Below the pieces are notes generated by a model, which was given only the letters and a program-made list of their open reading frames with translations, was not told where the DNA came from and made no database searches. DNA of 53,199 nucleotides, from the NCBI GenBank assembly GCA_029960955.1, contig JASBVS010000005.1:1-53199 (forward strand). Direction: 5' to 3'. The DNA is from Bacillota bacterium. Its GTDB lineage: Bacteria; Bacillota; Sulfobacillia; JAIMAT01. Shown in pieces: positions 24,870 to 33,660 of this stretch; the stretch's first letter is position 1; each line of letters starts with the position of its first letter. A program made the position numbers and the translations under genes.

Positions 24870-26378
24870 TTACCGCTCCGGCGCCCCCGGCTCCTCCTCC
24901 GCCGCGCCGCCCGCCCCGGCGGCCTCCTCCCGCTCGAGCCGCGCCACCAGCTCCTTGAAGCGGCGCCCGCGCTCCTCGAAGTCCCGGAACATGTCGTAGC
25001 TGGCGCTGGCCGGCGAGAGGAGGACCACGTCGCCCGGCCTCGCCCGCAGGCGCGCGGCCTCCACGGCCTCCTCCAGCGAGCCGACGCGGACCAGCGGCGG
25101 GGGCGTCAGGCCGCGCTCGGCCGCCGCCCGCTCCAGCTCGCGGGCGATGAGCGGCCCCGTCTGGCCCAGGAGGATGGCGGCGCGCAGGCCCGTCAGCATC
25201 CGCTCGGCCAGGGGACGGTAGGACAGGTGCTTGTCGTAGCCGCCGGCGATGAGGACGATCGGCTCGGTGAAGGCGTCGAGGCCGGCGATGGTCCGGTCGG
25301 GCGCCGTGGCGATGGAGTCGTTCACCCAGGTGGCGCCGCCGATCCGGCCACAGACCTCCAGGCGGTGCTCCACCGGCCGGAAGGCGAGGACCGCCCGCCA
25401 GACGACGGGCGGGGGGACGTCCAGGGCGCGCGCCAGGGCGGCGGCGGCCAGCACGTTGGCCACGTTGTGCCGCCCGCGCAGCGGGATGGCCTCCGCCTCG
25501 CCCAGCTCCTCCTCCCGTCCGAGCCAGCGGAGCCGGAGCCGCCCCCCCTCGACCCAGGCGGCACCCTCGCCCTCCTCCGGGAGCGCCGCCCGCTCCAGCG
25601 CGAACCAGAAGCGGCGCCCGGGCGCCTCCGTGGCGCGGCAGGCCGCGTCCTCGGCGTTGAGGACGGCGACGTCGCCGGGCGACTGGAAGCGGACGATCCT
25701 CCGCTTGCTCTCCACGTAGTCCTCGAAGGAAGGGTGGACGTCCAGGTGGTTGGGACGGACGTTGAGGATGGCGGCCGCCTGCGGGCTCCGGTCCAGGAGC
25801 CGCAGCTGGAAGCTGGAGAGCTCCAGCACCACCACGTCGCCCGCCCCGATCCGCTCGACCCGGTCGATGAGCGGGTCGCCGATGTTCCCCCCCACCCAGG
25901 TGCGCCGGCCGGCCGAGGCGAAGATGCGACCGGTCAGCGTGGTGGTCGTCGTCTTGCCGGAGGAGCCGGTGACGCCGACGACGCAGGCCCCGCGCAGCGC
26001 CAGCTCGCGCAGCAGGATGGCGATCTCGCCGTCGAGGCGGGCGCCCGCCCGTCGCGCTTCCTCCAGCTGGGGAAGGTCGAAGCGCATGCCGGGCGTCAGG
26101 ACCAGCCGGTCGAAGCCGCGCAGTCCCGCCTCCAGGTAGCCGGGCCCGAGCCGCTTCTCCACGTCCAGGCCGGCCAGGGCGCGCAGCCGGTCGTCCAGCT
26201 CCGCCTCCGTCTGCCGGTCGAAGACCGTCACCCTGGCCCCTTGCGCGACCAGCCAGCGGACCAGCGGCAAGTTGGAACGGCCGAGGCCGACGACCGCCAC
26301 CCGCTCGCCCCGGTAGCTCCCGCCGGCCCCGCCGGACCCCCCCTGACCTGTGGGCTCCGCCCCATCGCCAAAGGACAC
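24870..26378 (-). CDS. murD: UDP-N-acetylmuramoylalanine--D-glutamate ligase
   Basis: 502 aa from a GTG preceded by GGAGAAGAGGG; slightly longer than usual because of a 20-residue Gly-rich N-terminal extension. Adds D-Glu to UDP-MurNAc-L-Ala with ATP. Seen: N-terminal Rossmann GERVAVVGLGRSNLPLVRWL, ATP P-loop GVTGSSGKTTTTTL, NIGDPLI, the LNVRPNHLDVH motif with catalytic His, WVNDSIATAPDRTIAGL and LLSPASASYDMFRDFEERG. The lysine to be carbamylated lies in FEDYVESKRRIV. Here murD is not in the dcw cluster but isolated next to dnaE, divergent from the MoxR operon. In-frame starts further up exist but lack ribosome binding sites. Confidence 0.96.
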   Translation of the reverse strand: MSFGDGAEPTGQGGSGGAGGSYRGERVAVVGLGRSNLPLVRWLVAQGARVTVFDRQTEAELDDRLRALAGLDVEKRLGPGYLEAGLRGFDRLVLTPGMRFDLPQLEEARRAGARLDGEIAILLRELALRGACVVGVTGSSGKTTTTTLTGRIFASAGRRTWVGGNIGDPLIDRVERIGAGDVVVLELSSFQLRLLDRSPQAAAILNVRPNHLDVHPSFEDYVESKRRIVRFQSPGDVAVLNAEDAACRATEAPGRRFWFALERAALPEEGEGAAWVEGGRLRLRWLGREEELGEAEAIPLRGRHNVANVLAAAALARALDVPPPVVWRAVLAFRPVEHRLEVCGRIGGATWVNDSIATAPDRTIAGLDAFTEPIVLIAGGYDKHLSYRPLAERMLTGLRAAILLGQTGPLIARELERAAAERGLTPPPLVRVGSLEEAVEAARLRARPGDVVLLSPASASYDMFRDFEERGRRFKELVARLEREEAAGAGGAAEEEPGAPER

Positions 26379-26473
26379 TCGCCATCCCTCTTCTCCGCCG
26401 CACAAGCGGCCCGGGCGCTCCGCGCGCGGTCGCCCGGCCGCCCGGCGACCCCGCCGTGGCGGCGCACGTTTCG

Positions 26474-26482
26474 TGATACGAT
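26474..26482 (+). promoter_or_regulatory. Extended -10 promoter candidate for the MoxR operon
   Basis: TGATACGAT is a TG-N extended -10 with hexamer TACGAT (26477-26482), 32 nt before the moxR ATG. No convincing -35 lies 16-18 nt further up, so it would depend on the extended element. It stands in the AT-richer part of the 135-nt gap between murD and moxR. Confidence 0.4.
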
Positions 26483-26513
26483 GATTCCGCATTCCGGTGC
26501 AAGGGAGAATCCT

Positions 26514-27482
26514 ATGCCCGAGATTCCCGACGTACGCGACCTGGCCGCGCGGGTGACGGCCAACGTGGAGCGCGTCATCCTGGGCAAGCGACGCGCGATC
26601 GAACTCCTGTTGACAGCGCTCCTCGCCGACCGCCACGTCCTCATCGAGGACGTGCCGGGCACCGGCAAGACGATGATGGTGAAAGCGCTGGCCGTCTCGC
26701 TGGGTGCCAGCTTCGCGCGCCTGCAGTTCACCCCCGACCTCCTGCCCTCCGACGTCACCGGCACCTCCGTCTGGGACCCGCACCGCGGCGAGTTCCGCTT
26801 CGAGCCCGGGCCGGTCTTCCACCAGATCGTCCTGGCCGACGAGATCAACCGGGCTTCGCCCAAGACCCAGTCCAGCCTCCTGGAGTGCATGGAGGAGCGA
26901 CAGGTGAGCGTGGACGGGGTGACGCGACCGCTGCCGCGGCCCTTCCTGGTGCTGGCGACGGAGAACCCGGTCGACTTCGAGGGCACCTACCCGCTGCCGG
27001 AGGCGCAGCTCGACCGCTTCGGCCTCCGCCTGCAGATCGGCTACCCGGCGCCCGAGGAGGAGGTCCGCCTCCTCGACCGGCTGCACGGCGACGAGCCGCT
27101 CCGCACGCTGGGCCAGGTGGCGACGCCGGAGGAAGTGCTGGCCGCCCAGGAGCGGGTGCGCGAGGTCTACGTGGACCCCGCGCTCCGCGCCTACCTGATC
27201 GACGTCATCGCGGCGACCCGCTCCCATCCGGAGGTGCAGCTCGGCGCCAGCCCCCGCGCGGCCGTCGCGCTGGCGGCGCTGGCCCGCGCGCGGGCCTCCC
27301 TCATGGGCCGCGACTACGTCCTGCCCGAGGATGTGAAAGCGCTGGCCGAGCCGGCGCTGGGCCACCGCCTGATCCTCCGTCCCGAAGCGCGCTGGCAGCA
27401 GGTGACCCCGGAGAGCGTCATCCGCGACGTCCTTGCCCGGACACCTCTGCCCGACCAGGTGCGGGTGAGGCGGGGGGGATAG
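26514..27482 (+). CDS. MoxR-family AAA+ ATPase
   Basis: 322 aa; ATG with AAGGGAG six nucleotides upstream. Walker A is EDVPGTGKTMMVKALA, preceded by ILGKRRAIELLLTALLADRH; Walker B is IVLADEINRASPKTQSSLLE with the MoxR signature ECMEERQVSVDG; sensor 1 is FLVLATENPVDFEGTYPLPE. The C-terminal lid domain begins near residue 225. MoxR ATPases act as chaperones that help assemble or activate partner proteins, usually encoded next door as DUF58/VWA proteins. This is the case here: the DUF58 gene starts two nucleotides after its stop. No cofactor-maturation gene that would define the client is in the window, so the client is unknown. Confidence 0.94.
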   Translation: MPEIPDVRDLAARVTANVERVILGKRRAIELLLTALLADRHVLIEDVPGTGKTMMVKALAVSLGASFARLQFTPDLLPSDVTGTSVWDPHRGEFRFEPGPVFHQIVLADEINRASPKTQSSLLECMEERQVSVDGVTRPLPRPFLVLATENPVDFEGTYPLPEAQLDRFGLRLQIGYPAPEEEVRLLDRLHGDEPLRTLGQVATPEEVLAAQERVREVYVDPALRAYLIDVIAATRSHPEVQLGASPRAAVALAALARARASLMGRDYVLPEDVKALAEPALGHRLILRPEARWQQVTPESVIRDVLARTPLPDQVRVRRGG

Positions 27483-27484
27483 GG

Positions 27485-28819
27485 TTGCACCTGCGGCTGA
27501 GCGATCCCTGGGTCCCGGTTCTCTGGGCCGCCTTGGGCGTCGCGGCGCTGCTGATGGGCGGGCAGCTCCCCTGGTCGATCTTCTTCCTCTTCACGGGTCT
27601 CCTCCTCCTCTCGGGCGGCTGGACGCTCTACGCGGCCCGCCACGTGGGGGTCGGCTTCCTGCGCGGGCGCCTGCGCACGACCGCCGGCGGCCAGCTGGAA
27701 GTCGCGCTCTTCGTCGAGAACACCGGCTGGCTGCCGGTGCCCCACCTGCGCCTGCAGGACGCCCCCGGCGCCCGCATCGGCCTGGTGGCCGAGCCGCTCC
27801 GCCTCTCGCTGCCCGTCTCGGCCTCGGCCACCTACCGGCTGCGCACGCGGCCGCTCCGCCGCGGTCGCTACGGCCTCGGCCCGCTCGAGGTGCGCGTGCG
27901 CGACCCCTTCGGCCTCTTCGAGAAGCGCTGGACCGTGGAGGGGGAGGAGCAGGTGACGGTCTACCCGCGCGTCCTCCCCTTGCGCCGCCTGCCCCTTCCG
28001 CTGCGCGAGCCCTTCGGCCAGGCCGAGACGCGCAGGCGGACGCTCTCGGACCCGGCCAGCCTGGCCGGCGCCCGCCCGACGCAGCCGGGCGACGCCGCAC
28101 GCTGGATCCACTGGAAGGCGAGCGCGCGCCGCGGCTCCCTCTACACCAAGCAGTTCGATCCGACGGCCGGCGGGGAGGCCGTGCTCGTGCTCGACGGCCG
28201 GCGGAGCGCCTACCTCGCCGCGGTCGAGGCGAACGCCCGCGGGCCCGGCCGGGCCGAGCCGGGCGACAGGGGTCGCGACGACGAGGCGGTCGCCGACCTG
28301 CTGGACACGGCCTGCGAGCTGGCCGCCGCCTGCGCCCAGGCCTGCCTGCGGCGCAACATGGCGGTGGGCGCCTGGATCGGCGGCGAGGGGCACGCCTGGA
28401 CGCCGCCCCGGACGGGCGACGCCCAGATGGGCCTCCTCCTCGAGGCGCTCGCCTCCGCCCTGCCGGGGGAGGAGGCGCTGACCGACGTGCTGGCGGAGCT
28501 GGCCGGCCAGCTGCCGGCCCAGACCGCGCTGATCGTCCTCTCGCCCCGCTTCGAACCGGCCCTCGCCGCGGCGCTGGAGAGCCTCCAGCGCGCCGGCTTC
28601 GGCGTCCTCGCCATCCTGGTGACGCCGCCGCGGAGCACCGCGGGCGAGCCGCTCCCCGGCCTCGCCGGCGCGCGCGAGCCGGCCGCGGAGGGGCCGGGGG
28701 ACGGGCTCGTCGTCCGCCGCCTGGCCGAGGCCGGCATCCCGGCCTGCGCCGCGGGGTCGGTGGCCGACCTGGCCGCGCGCCTGGGAGGTGAGGCCGGTGA
28801 ACACGTCCTACCCCGCTAG
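27485..28819 (+). CDS. DUF58 (VWA-like) membrane protein
   Basis: 444 aa from a TTG two nucleotides after the moxR stop; GGGGGGATAGGG acts as ribosome binding site. Two closely spaced membrane segments at the N-terminus (about 8-50: VPVLWAALGVAALLMGG, IFFLFTGLLLLSGGW) are followed by a beta-rich region and the DUF58 core, recognised by RPTQPGDAARWIHWKASARR and LYTKQFDPTAGGEAVLVLD. The remainder resembles a von Willebrand A fold and ends in a Gly/Ala/Pro-rich stretch. It is the middle member of the widespread MoxR-DUF58-transglutaminase triad. Biochemical function is not established; a membrane-surface assembly role is usually assumed. It overlaps the next gene by 23 nt. Confidence 0.9.
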   Translation: MHLRLSDPWVPVLWAALGVAALLMGGQLPWSIFFLFTGLLLLSGGWTLYAARHVGVGFLRGRLRTTAGGQLEVALFVENTGWLPVPHLRLQDAPGARIGLVAEPLRLSLPVSASATYRLRTRPLRRGRYGLGPLEVRVRDPFGLFEKRWTVEGEEQVTVYPRVLPLRRLPLPLREPFGQAETRRRTLSDPASLAGARPTQPGDAARWIHWKASARRGSLYTKQFDPTAGGEAVLVLDGRRSAYLAAVEANARGPGRAEPGDRGRDDEAVADLLDTACELAAACAQACLRRNMAVGAWIGGEGHAWTPPRTGDAQMGLLLEALASALPGEEALTDVLAELAGQLPAQTALIVLSPRFEPALAAALESLQRAGFGVLAILVTPPRSTAGEPLPGLAGAREPAAEGPGDGLVVRRLAEAGIPACAAGSVADLAARLGGEAGEHVLPR

Positions 28820-31151
28820 CCCCCGGCTGGCCGAAGAGGCGGTCGAGGCGCGGGCGGACGCCGGGCCCTCGATCGCCTGGCGCCTCCTGGAGGTCCTCCT
28901 CTTCCACGCGTACATGGGGCTGCTGGTCTGGAGCTTCGGCCCCTTCCTGCACGTGCCCGTCGAGCCGGTCCCCTTCCTCCTGGTCGCCGTGCCCGTCGCC
29001 CTGCTCGCCTGGGCGATCGCCCGCTGGCGGTGGCTCGCGCCGGGGCTGGTGGTGGCGCTGGTGCTGGCGCTCGGGCTGGCGGCGCGCTACGCGCCTCCGC
29101 TCTGGTGGAGGCTGCGCCTCTACCTCCTCGTCATCGGCCAGCTGGTGGCGGCCGCGTGGAGCGGCCATCCGCTGGCCACGCCCGCCCCCGTCGCCTACGC
29201 GCTGATGGCGGTGGGCGGCCTAGTGGCCGGCGTCATGGCTCACCGCGAGCGCATGTCGCCGGGACGCGGCGTCTGGCTGCTGGGGTTGGGCGCGGCGGTC
29301 CTGCTGGTGCAATGGCTCTGGTACTGGGACCCCGCCTACGCCTTCCTCTGGCCGGCCATGGCCCTGGGGCTGGCCTGGCTGGCCGCCCGCGAGGCGGTGC
29401 TCAGCGCGCCCGACCCGGCCGCGCGGCGCGCCCCTCCGCCCGAGGGCGGCCCTTCCGACCTGCCCGCGCCCGGCAACGGAGGCGTGGCGCCGGCCGACCG
29501 CGCGGAACCGCCCGCCTACGCCGCCACCCCCGGGCGGGTGCTCAGCCTGGGGGTGCTGGCCGCCCTCCTCCTGCTCCTCCTGGTGGCGGTCCTGCCGACG
29601 AGCATCCCGCCGGCCAGCCTGGGCTCGCTGGGGGAGAGCCTGGCCCGGCTGATGCCCACCCTCAGCCAGCTGCGAGGGGCCGGCGTGCCCGCGGGCGGCC
29701 CGCCGCTGGCCGGCTTCGACCTCTCCAGCACCGGTTTCGCCCAGGCGAACGACCGCCTCGGCGGGCCGGTCCTGCTCGACCCGACGCCGGTGCTGCACCT
29801 CCGCCTCTACGGGGGGCCGGAGCAGGGCACCCTCTACCTGCGCGGGATGGCCGAGGACGTCTACACGGGAAGCGGATGGAAGCTGTCGCAGACGACGGAG
29901 CCGGTCCGCTCCCAGCCGCCCCGGCCCGCGGGCGAGATCCCGCCGTCGGCGCCCGCGATCCGCGTCGACGTCGAACCGGCGGAGAGCCTGCCGGTCCTCT
30001 TCTACCCGCTGCAGCCGCTGCGCGTCACCGCCTCCGCGCCGCTGCGCGCGGACGGGCTGGGCAACGTCTACCTCTCCGGCCCGCTCGACCGGGGGTACCA
30101 GGTGGTGGCGCGGCTGATCGCGCCCGGCGGGCCGGGGTACGCGCCCTCTCCGCAGGCGGGCCCCGTCCCGCCGCCGGACGAGGGGAGCGACCTCCAGCTG
30201 CCGTCCGGTCTGCCGGCGCGGGTGAAGCGGCTGGCGGAGGAGGTGACGGCGGGCCGACCGGACCCGCTGGGGAAGGCGCAGGCGCTCGAGAGCTTCCTGA
30301 AGCGGAGCTACCCGTACACGCTCGACGCCTCGGCGCCGCCGCCGGGCCGCGACTTCGCCGACTTCTTCCTCTTCGACGAGCGGCAGGGCTACTGCACCTA
30401 CTATTCGACGGCCATGACGGTCATGCTGCGCACGCTGGGCATCCCGGCGCGCTGGGTGACGGGCTTCCGGGTCGACCTGGGGGCGGCGCGAGGGCTTCCG
30501 GACGGCGGCCGCGCGCTCGACGTGCGCAACGCCGACGCGCACGCCTGGGTGGAGGTCTGGATCCCCGGGCGGGGCTGGGTCCCCTTCGACCCGACGCCGG
30601 GAGCGGGAGAGACGGGTTCGCAGGCCTCCTCCGCGCCCTCGCCCGGGCCGGGGCAGGTGCCGGGCGAGCGGCCGCCGCTCCCCCCGGCGCGGCAGCCGCA
30701 GAGCGGGGAGCCGGGCGGCGGGGCGCAGGCCGGCAGGCCGTCGGGCGGGGCGGCGCTGCGCTGGCCGTGGCTGGCGCTGTCGGCGCTCCTCCTGGCGCTC
30801 CTCTGGGCGGGGCGGGGCTGGTGGCGGGAGGTGGCGCCGGTGGCGGGGAGCAAGGCCGAGGTCGGCCGCCTCTTCCGCCTGGCCGAACGGCTCGGCCGCC
30901 GCTACGGCGTGCCGCGCCGCCGCGGCGAGACGCCCGGCGAGTACGCCGCCCGGGTGGGCCGCGTCTACCCGTCGGTCGTGCCGCCCCTGAGCCGGCTGGC
31001 CGCCCTCTACGAGCGGGCCCTCTTCGCCCCGGAGCCGCCGGCCGCCGCGGAGTCGGCGCAGGCGCGCCGCTCCTGGGAGGAGCTGAACCGCGCCTGGGCG
31101 AGGCTGGCGGGCGGCTGGCGGCACGCCTGGCATCGCTGGCTGAGCTGGTAG
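28797..31151 (+). CDS. Transglutaminase-like membrane protein (TgpA type)
   Basis: 784 aa. Two in-frame GTG codons exist; GGAGG lies 8 nt before the one at 28797, which I take. About six membrane segments fill residues 20-200, with another at about 245-262. The extracytoplasmic transglutaminase core follows at about 470-605, with the catalytic triad visible as Cys in RQGYCTYYSTAMTVMLRTLG, His in NADAHAWVEVWIPG and Asp in PFDPTPG. A last membrane segment lies at about 655-680, then a DUF4129-like cytoplasmic tail (FRLAERLGRRYGVPRRRGET, ALYERALF). Substrates are unknown; related proteins act on the cell surface. It ends the MoxR-DUF58 operon. The Pro/Gly-rich linker before the last membrane segment is long. 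Confidence 0.92.
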   Translation: MNTSYPASPRLAEEAVEARADAGPSIAWRLLEVLLFHAYMGLLVWSFGPFLHVPVEPVPFLLVAVPVALLAWAIARWRWLAPGLVVALVLALGLAARYAPPLWWRLRLYLLVIGQLVAAAWSGHPLATPAPVAYALMAVGGLVAGVMAHRERMSPGRGVWLLGLGAAVLLVQWLWYWDPAYAFLWPAMALGLAWLAAREAVLSAPDPAARRAPPPEGGPSDLPAPGNGGVAPADRAEPPAYAATPGRVLSLGVLAALLLLLLVAVLPTSIPPASLGSLGESLARLMPTLSQLRGAGVPAGGPPLAGFDLSSTGFAQANDRLGGPVLLDPTPVLHLRLYGGPEQGTLYLRGMAEDVYTGSGWKLSQTTEPVRSQPPRPAGEIPPSAPAIRVDVEPAESLPVLFYPLQPLRVTASAPLRADGLGNVYLSGPLDRGYQVVARLIAPGGPGYAPSPQAGPVPPPDEGSDLQLPSGLPARVKRLAEEVTAGRPDPLGKAQALESFLKRSYPYTLDASAPPPGRDFADFFLFDERQGYCTYYSTAMTVMLRTLGIPARWVTGFRVDLGAARGLPDGGRALDVRNADAHAWVEVWIPGRGWVPFDPTPGAGETGSQASSAPSPGPGQVPGERPPLPPARQPQSGEPGGGAQAGRPSGGAALRWPWLALSALLLALLWAGRGWWREVAPVAGSKAEVGRLFRLAERLGRRYGVPRRRGETPGEYAARVGRVYPSVVPPLSRLAALYERALFAPEPPAAAESAQARRSWEELNRAWARLAGGWRHAWHRWLSW

Positions 31152-31191
31152 GGCGGCGAGGCACGGGCCGGCGCCGCTCGCAGGCTCCCGC

Positions 31192-31713
31192 TCAGAGGCG
31201 CTCGAGCCAGCGCCTCCAGAGCAGGGGCGCCTGTGGGGAGAAGGCTTCCTGCCGGTCGCGGATCCGGTCGAGAAGGTCGGCGAGGCCGCGCTCGACCTCC
31301 CGCACCAGGCTCTCCGGGTAGGACCACTCGCTGCGGTGGCGGTTGAACTCGTGCAGGTCGACGATGCGCAGGCGGCCGTCCGCCGAGAGGAGGACGTCCA
31401 CGTCCAGGTCGGTCGTCCTCCCCTGGCGGAGCCGGTCGCCCGGCCCCGCCGACCACTCCACCGGCGTCGTCAGGTTGCAGTAGTAGCGGACGCCGCCTTC
31501 CTCCAGGAGGGCGAAGACGTCGTACCAGCGGTCCCGCCAGAGGTAGTGGACGACCGGGAAGTCGTCGGCCCAGACGTGGCCGTCGGCCTCTTCGACGGCC
31601 GTCCCCGCCGGCAGCCAGAGGACGGTCAGGCTCCCCTCCTCGGCCAGGACCGGCGCCGCCTGCCAGCGGCGGTGGAGGCGGCCGTCGAACTTGAAGGCGG
31701 TGACCGCCGCCAT
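31192..31713 (-). CDS. DUF402 protein, nucleoside di/triphosphatase-like
   Basis: 173 aa. The ATG at 31713 gives the family N-terminus AAVTAFKFDGRLHRRWQAAP; the ribosome binding site is weak. The DUF402 core has VVHYLWRDRWYDVFALLE, the tyrosine-rich YYCNLTTPVEW and the acidic metal site RTTDLDVDVLLSADGRLRIV with DLHEFNRH. Homologues in Bacilli (YgaC/NtdP) hydrolyse nucleoside tri- and diphosphates with Mg2+, and relatives are found in RNase E-like FAU proteins. It follows the M20 amidohydrolase by 38 nt and is convergent with the transglutaminase gene. Activity in this organism is inference from the family. Confidence 0.87.
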   Translation of the reverse strand: MAAVTAFKFDGRLHRRWQAAPVLAEEGSLTVLWLPAGTAVEEADGHVWADDFPVVHYLWRDRWYDVFALLEEGGVRYYCNLTTPVEWSAGPGDRLRQGRTTDLDVDVLLSADGRLRIVDLHEFNRHRSEWSYPESLVREVERGLADLLDRIRDRQEAFSPQAPLLWRRWLERL

Positions 31714-31751
31714 CGCCCGGCCCGGAGCCGACCCCTGCCCGGGCGCGGAGT

Positions 31752-32942
31752 TCAACCCTTCGCCTCCAGGAGGTCGAGCGCCGCCTCGCTGAGGATGCGC
31801 ACGCCCAGCGGCAGCGCTTCCTCGTCGATGGTGAAGCGGGGGCTGTGATGGGGCGCCCCGCTCCCCTCGCGCGGTCCCGCGCCCAGCAGGAGGAAGGCGC
31901 CCGGCCGCTCCCGGAGGTAGTAGGCGAAGTCCTCGCCGCCCATGTTGGGCGGGTAGCGGTCGTCCACGTTCTCCGCGCCCAGTACTCGCCGGGCCGCCGC
32001 GGCCAGCACGCGCGCCTCCTCGGCATGGTTGACGAGCGCCGGGTAGCCGCGGTTGTACTCGAACTCGTAGTCGGCGCCGGCCGCCGCGCAGGTGTGCTCC
32101 ACCAGCGAGCGCATGCGGCGGATCACCTCCTCGCGCGTCGCCTCGTCGAAGGTGCGGACGGTGCCGGTCATCTCGGCCGCCGGCGCGATCACGTTGAAGT
32201 TGAAGCCGGCGTGGAAGGTGCCCACCGTCAGCACCGCCGGCTGGAGCGGATCGACGCCGCGGCTGACGATCCCCTGCAGCGCCACCACCAGCTGGGCGCC
32301 CACCCAGACGGCGTCCACCGCCTGGTGCGGCGCCGAGCCGTGCCCGCCGCGCCCGCGGACGACGATGCGGAAGTCGTCGGCGTTGGCCATCAGGACGCCC
32401 GGGTTGAGGCCGGCCTTGCCCACGGGCAGATTGGACCAGAGGTGGAGACCGATGACGCGCTCCACCCCGTCCAGCGCCCCGTGCTCGATCAGGCCGAGCG
32501 CGCCGCCCGGGATCTTCTCCTCCGCAGGCTGGAAGAGGAGGCGGACCCGCCCGCGCCAGCGCCCGCGGAAGGAGGCGAGCAGGCGCGCCACGCCCAGCAG
32601 GATGGCGGTGTGGCCGTCGTGGCCGCAGGCGTGCATGACGCCCGGCCGTTCGCTGGCGAACTCCAGCCCGGTCTCCTCGCTCACCGGCAGCGCGTCCATG
32701 TCGGCGCGGATGGCGACGGTCGGCCCCCCCTCCCCGCCCTCGAGGTCGGCCACCACCGCCGTCGCCCAGGGGCGGCGCGCCTCGACGCCGAGGGCGGCCA
32801 GCTGCCCGGCCACCCAGCGGCCGGTCTCCTCCTCCTGGAAGCTGAGCTCCGGATGCCGGTGGAGGTGGCGCCTCCACGCCACCAGCTCGTCGCGCATCCT
32901 CTCTGCGGCTCGCGCGATCTCCTGCTCCGCAATCGCTGCCAC
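31752..32942 (-). CDS. M20-family metal-dependent amidohydrolase
   Basis: 396 aa. The GTG at 32942 has GGGGGAGG seven nucleotides upstream and is preferred over a GTG 36 nt further up. It belongs to the N-acyl-amino-acid/hippurate/IAA-amino-acid hydrolase branch of M20 peptidases: WRRHLHRHPELSFQEEETG, AIRADMDALPVSEETGLEFA, MHACGHDGHTAILLGVA, LLFQPAEEKIPGGALG, VIGLHLWSNLPVG and the C-terminal NMGGEDFAYYL. The Cys-x-His, Glu-Glu and late His ligands of the two-metal site are all present. It would cleave N-acyl or carbamoyl groups from amino acids; the substrate is unknown. The neighbouring MerR regulator, 67 nt upstream in the same direction, may control it. Confidence 0.93.
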   Translation of the reverse strand: MAAIAEQEIARAAERMRDELVAWRRHLHRHPELSFQEEETGRWVAGQLAALGVEARRPWATAVVADLEGGEGGPTVAIRADMDALPVSEETGLEFASERPGVMHACGHDGHTAILLGVARLLASFRGRWRGRVRLLFQPAEEKIPGGALGLIEHGALDGVERVIGLHLWSNLPVGKAGLNPGVLMANADDFRIVVRGRGGHGSAPHQAVDAVWVGAQLVVALQGIVSRGVDPLQPAVLTVGTFHAGFNFNVIAPAAEMTGTVRTFDEATREEVIRRMRSLVEHTCAAAGADYEFEYNRGYPALVNHAEEARVLAAAARRVLGAENVDDRYPPNMGGEDFAYYLRERPGAFLLLGAGPREGSGAPHHSPRFTIDEEALPLGVRILSEAALDLLEAKG

Positions 32943-33009
32943 GACCTCGCCTCCCCCTTCGGGGGGACGTTCCGCCACGAGGGAGCGCCTTCCTGCCGGC
33001 GGCGCCGGC

Positions 33010-33264
33010 TCAGACCTCCCCGGAGGAAGCTTCCAGGATGCGGCGGATTTCGCGCAGGGTGTAGCCTTGGCCGAGATAGCGCTTGACGGCGAGGAGACGC
33101 TCGAGGTCGCGGGCCGAGAAGAGCCGGTGCCCTCCCTGCGTCCGGTGCGGAGAGACCAGCCCGCGCTGGTCGTAGTAGCGAATCTGGCGAGGCGTCAGCC
33201 CGGTCAGCTCCGAGGCGACCGACATCGGATAGAGCGGGCGGTCGCGGTCCGGAGTCTTCTCCAT
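33010..33264 (-). CDS. MerR-family regulator, GlnR/TnrA-like DNA-binding domain
   Basis: 84 aa from the ATG at 33264 with GGGAGAG upstream; a longer frame (99 aa) lacks a ribosome binding site. It contains a complete winged HTH of the MerR type (LTGLTPRQIRYYDQRGLV, HRTQGGHRLFSARDLERL, GYTLREIRRILEA). The N-terminal RDRPLYPMSVASELTGLTPR is close to the GlnR pattern of Bacillus (PLFPI...LTxLxxRQIRYYEExGL). It ends right after the domain, lacking the C-terminal glutamine-synthetase-binding tail of GlnR, so it may not sense nitrogen the same way. Targets are unknown; the amidohydrolase and DUF402 genes are the nearest candidates. Confidence 0.85.
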   Translation of the reverse strand: MEKTPDRDRPLYPMSVASELTGLTPRQIRYYDQRGLVSPHRTQGGHRLFSARDLERLLAVKRYLGQGYTLREIRRILEASSGEV

Positions 33265-33660
33265 GCCTTCTCTCTCCCGTGGGTCGAGCGCTCGGCGTCC
33301 CGGACGCACGCTATTCCGTCCCGGGGGGAGCGGTGCAGGCGGACGGCCCCCGCTTTCCGGCCGGGCCGGGCTCTGCTAGACTGGGCGGCGCGTCTCGCCG
33401 GGCGGCCGGAGGCCGCGCCTTCCCGCCCCGGGGGACGGTTTCGAGGCTGCGTCCGGCCGCAGGTTCGGGAGGAGCGGCTCCGGCATAGACCGCTAGCGGC
33501 AGAGCCAAGGACCTGCCCGCGGCTCTCCGGGCGGGAGCGCGGGTGGCCGCTCGCCGGGTCGGTCGCGGCCGCAGGCCTTGGAACCTCCCTCGTCAGAGGT
33601 CGCGCAGACGGTTGCCGAACCGAACCCGGAGCTGACGGAAGGGAGCGTAGGGCGACTCTC
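33265..33660. other. Gap between MerR regulator and GH130 gene
   Basis: A divergent gap with no supported gene; several open frames are GC-rich shadows. TGCTAGACT at 33374-33382 is a possible extended -10 on the plus strand, which would leave a leader of about 270 nt before the GH130 gene. The leader holds a CCGCTAGCGG palindrome and other GC-rich repeats, but I recognise no riboswitch. Confidence 0.35.

Noticed and set aside
24805-26502. Open frame joined to the front of dnaE across murD
   Set aside because: Arg/Pro/Gly-rich shadow. dnaE begins at the GTG before the PHP domain with a proper ribosome binding site.
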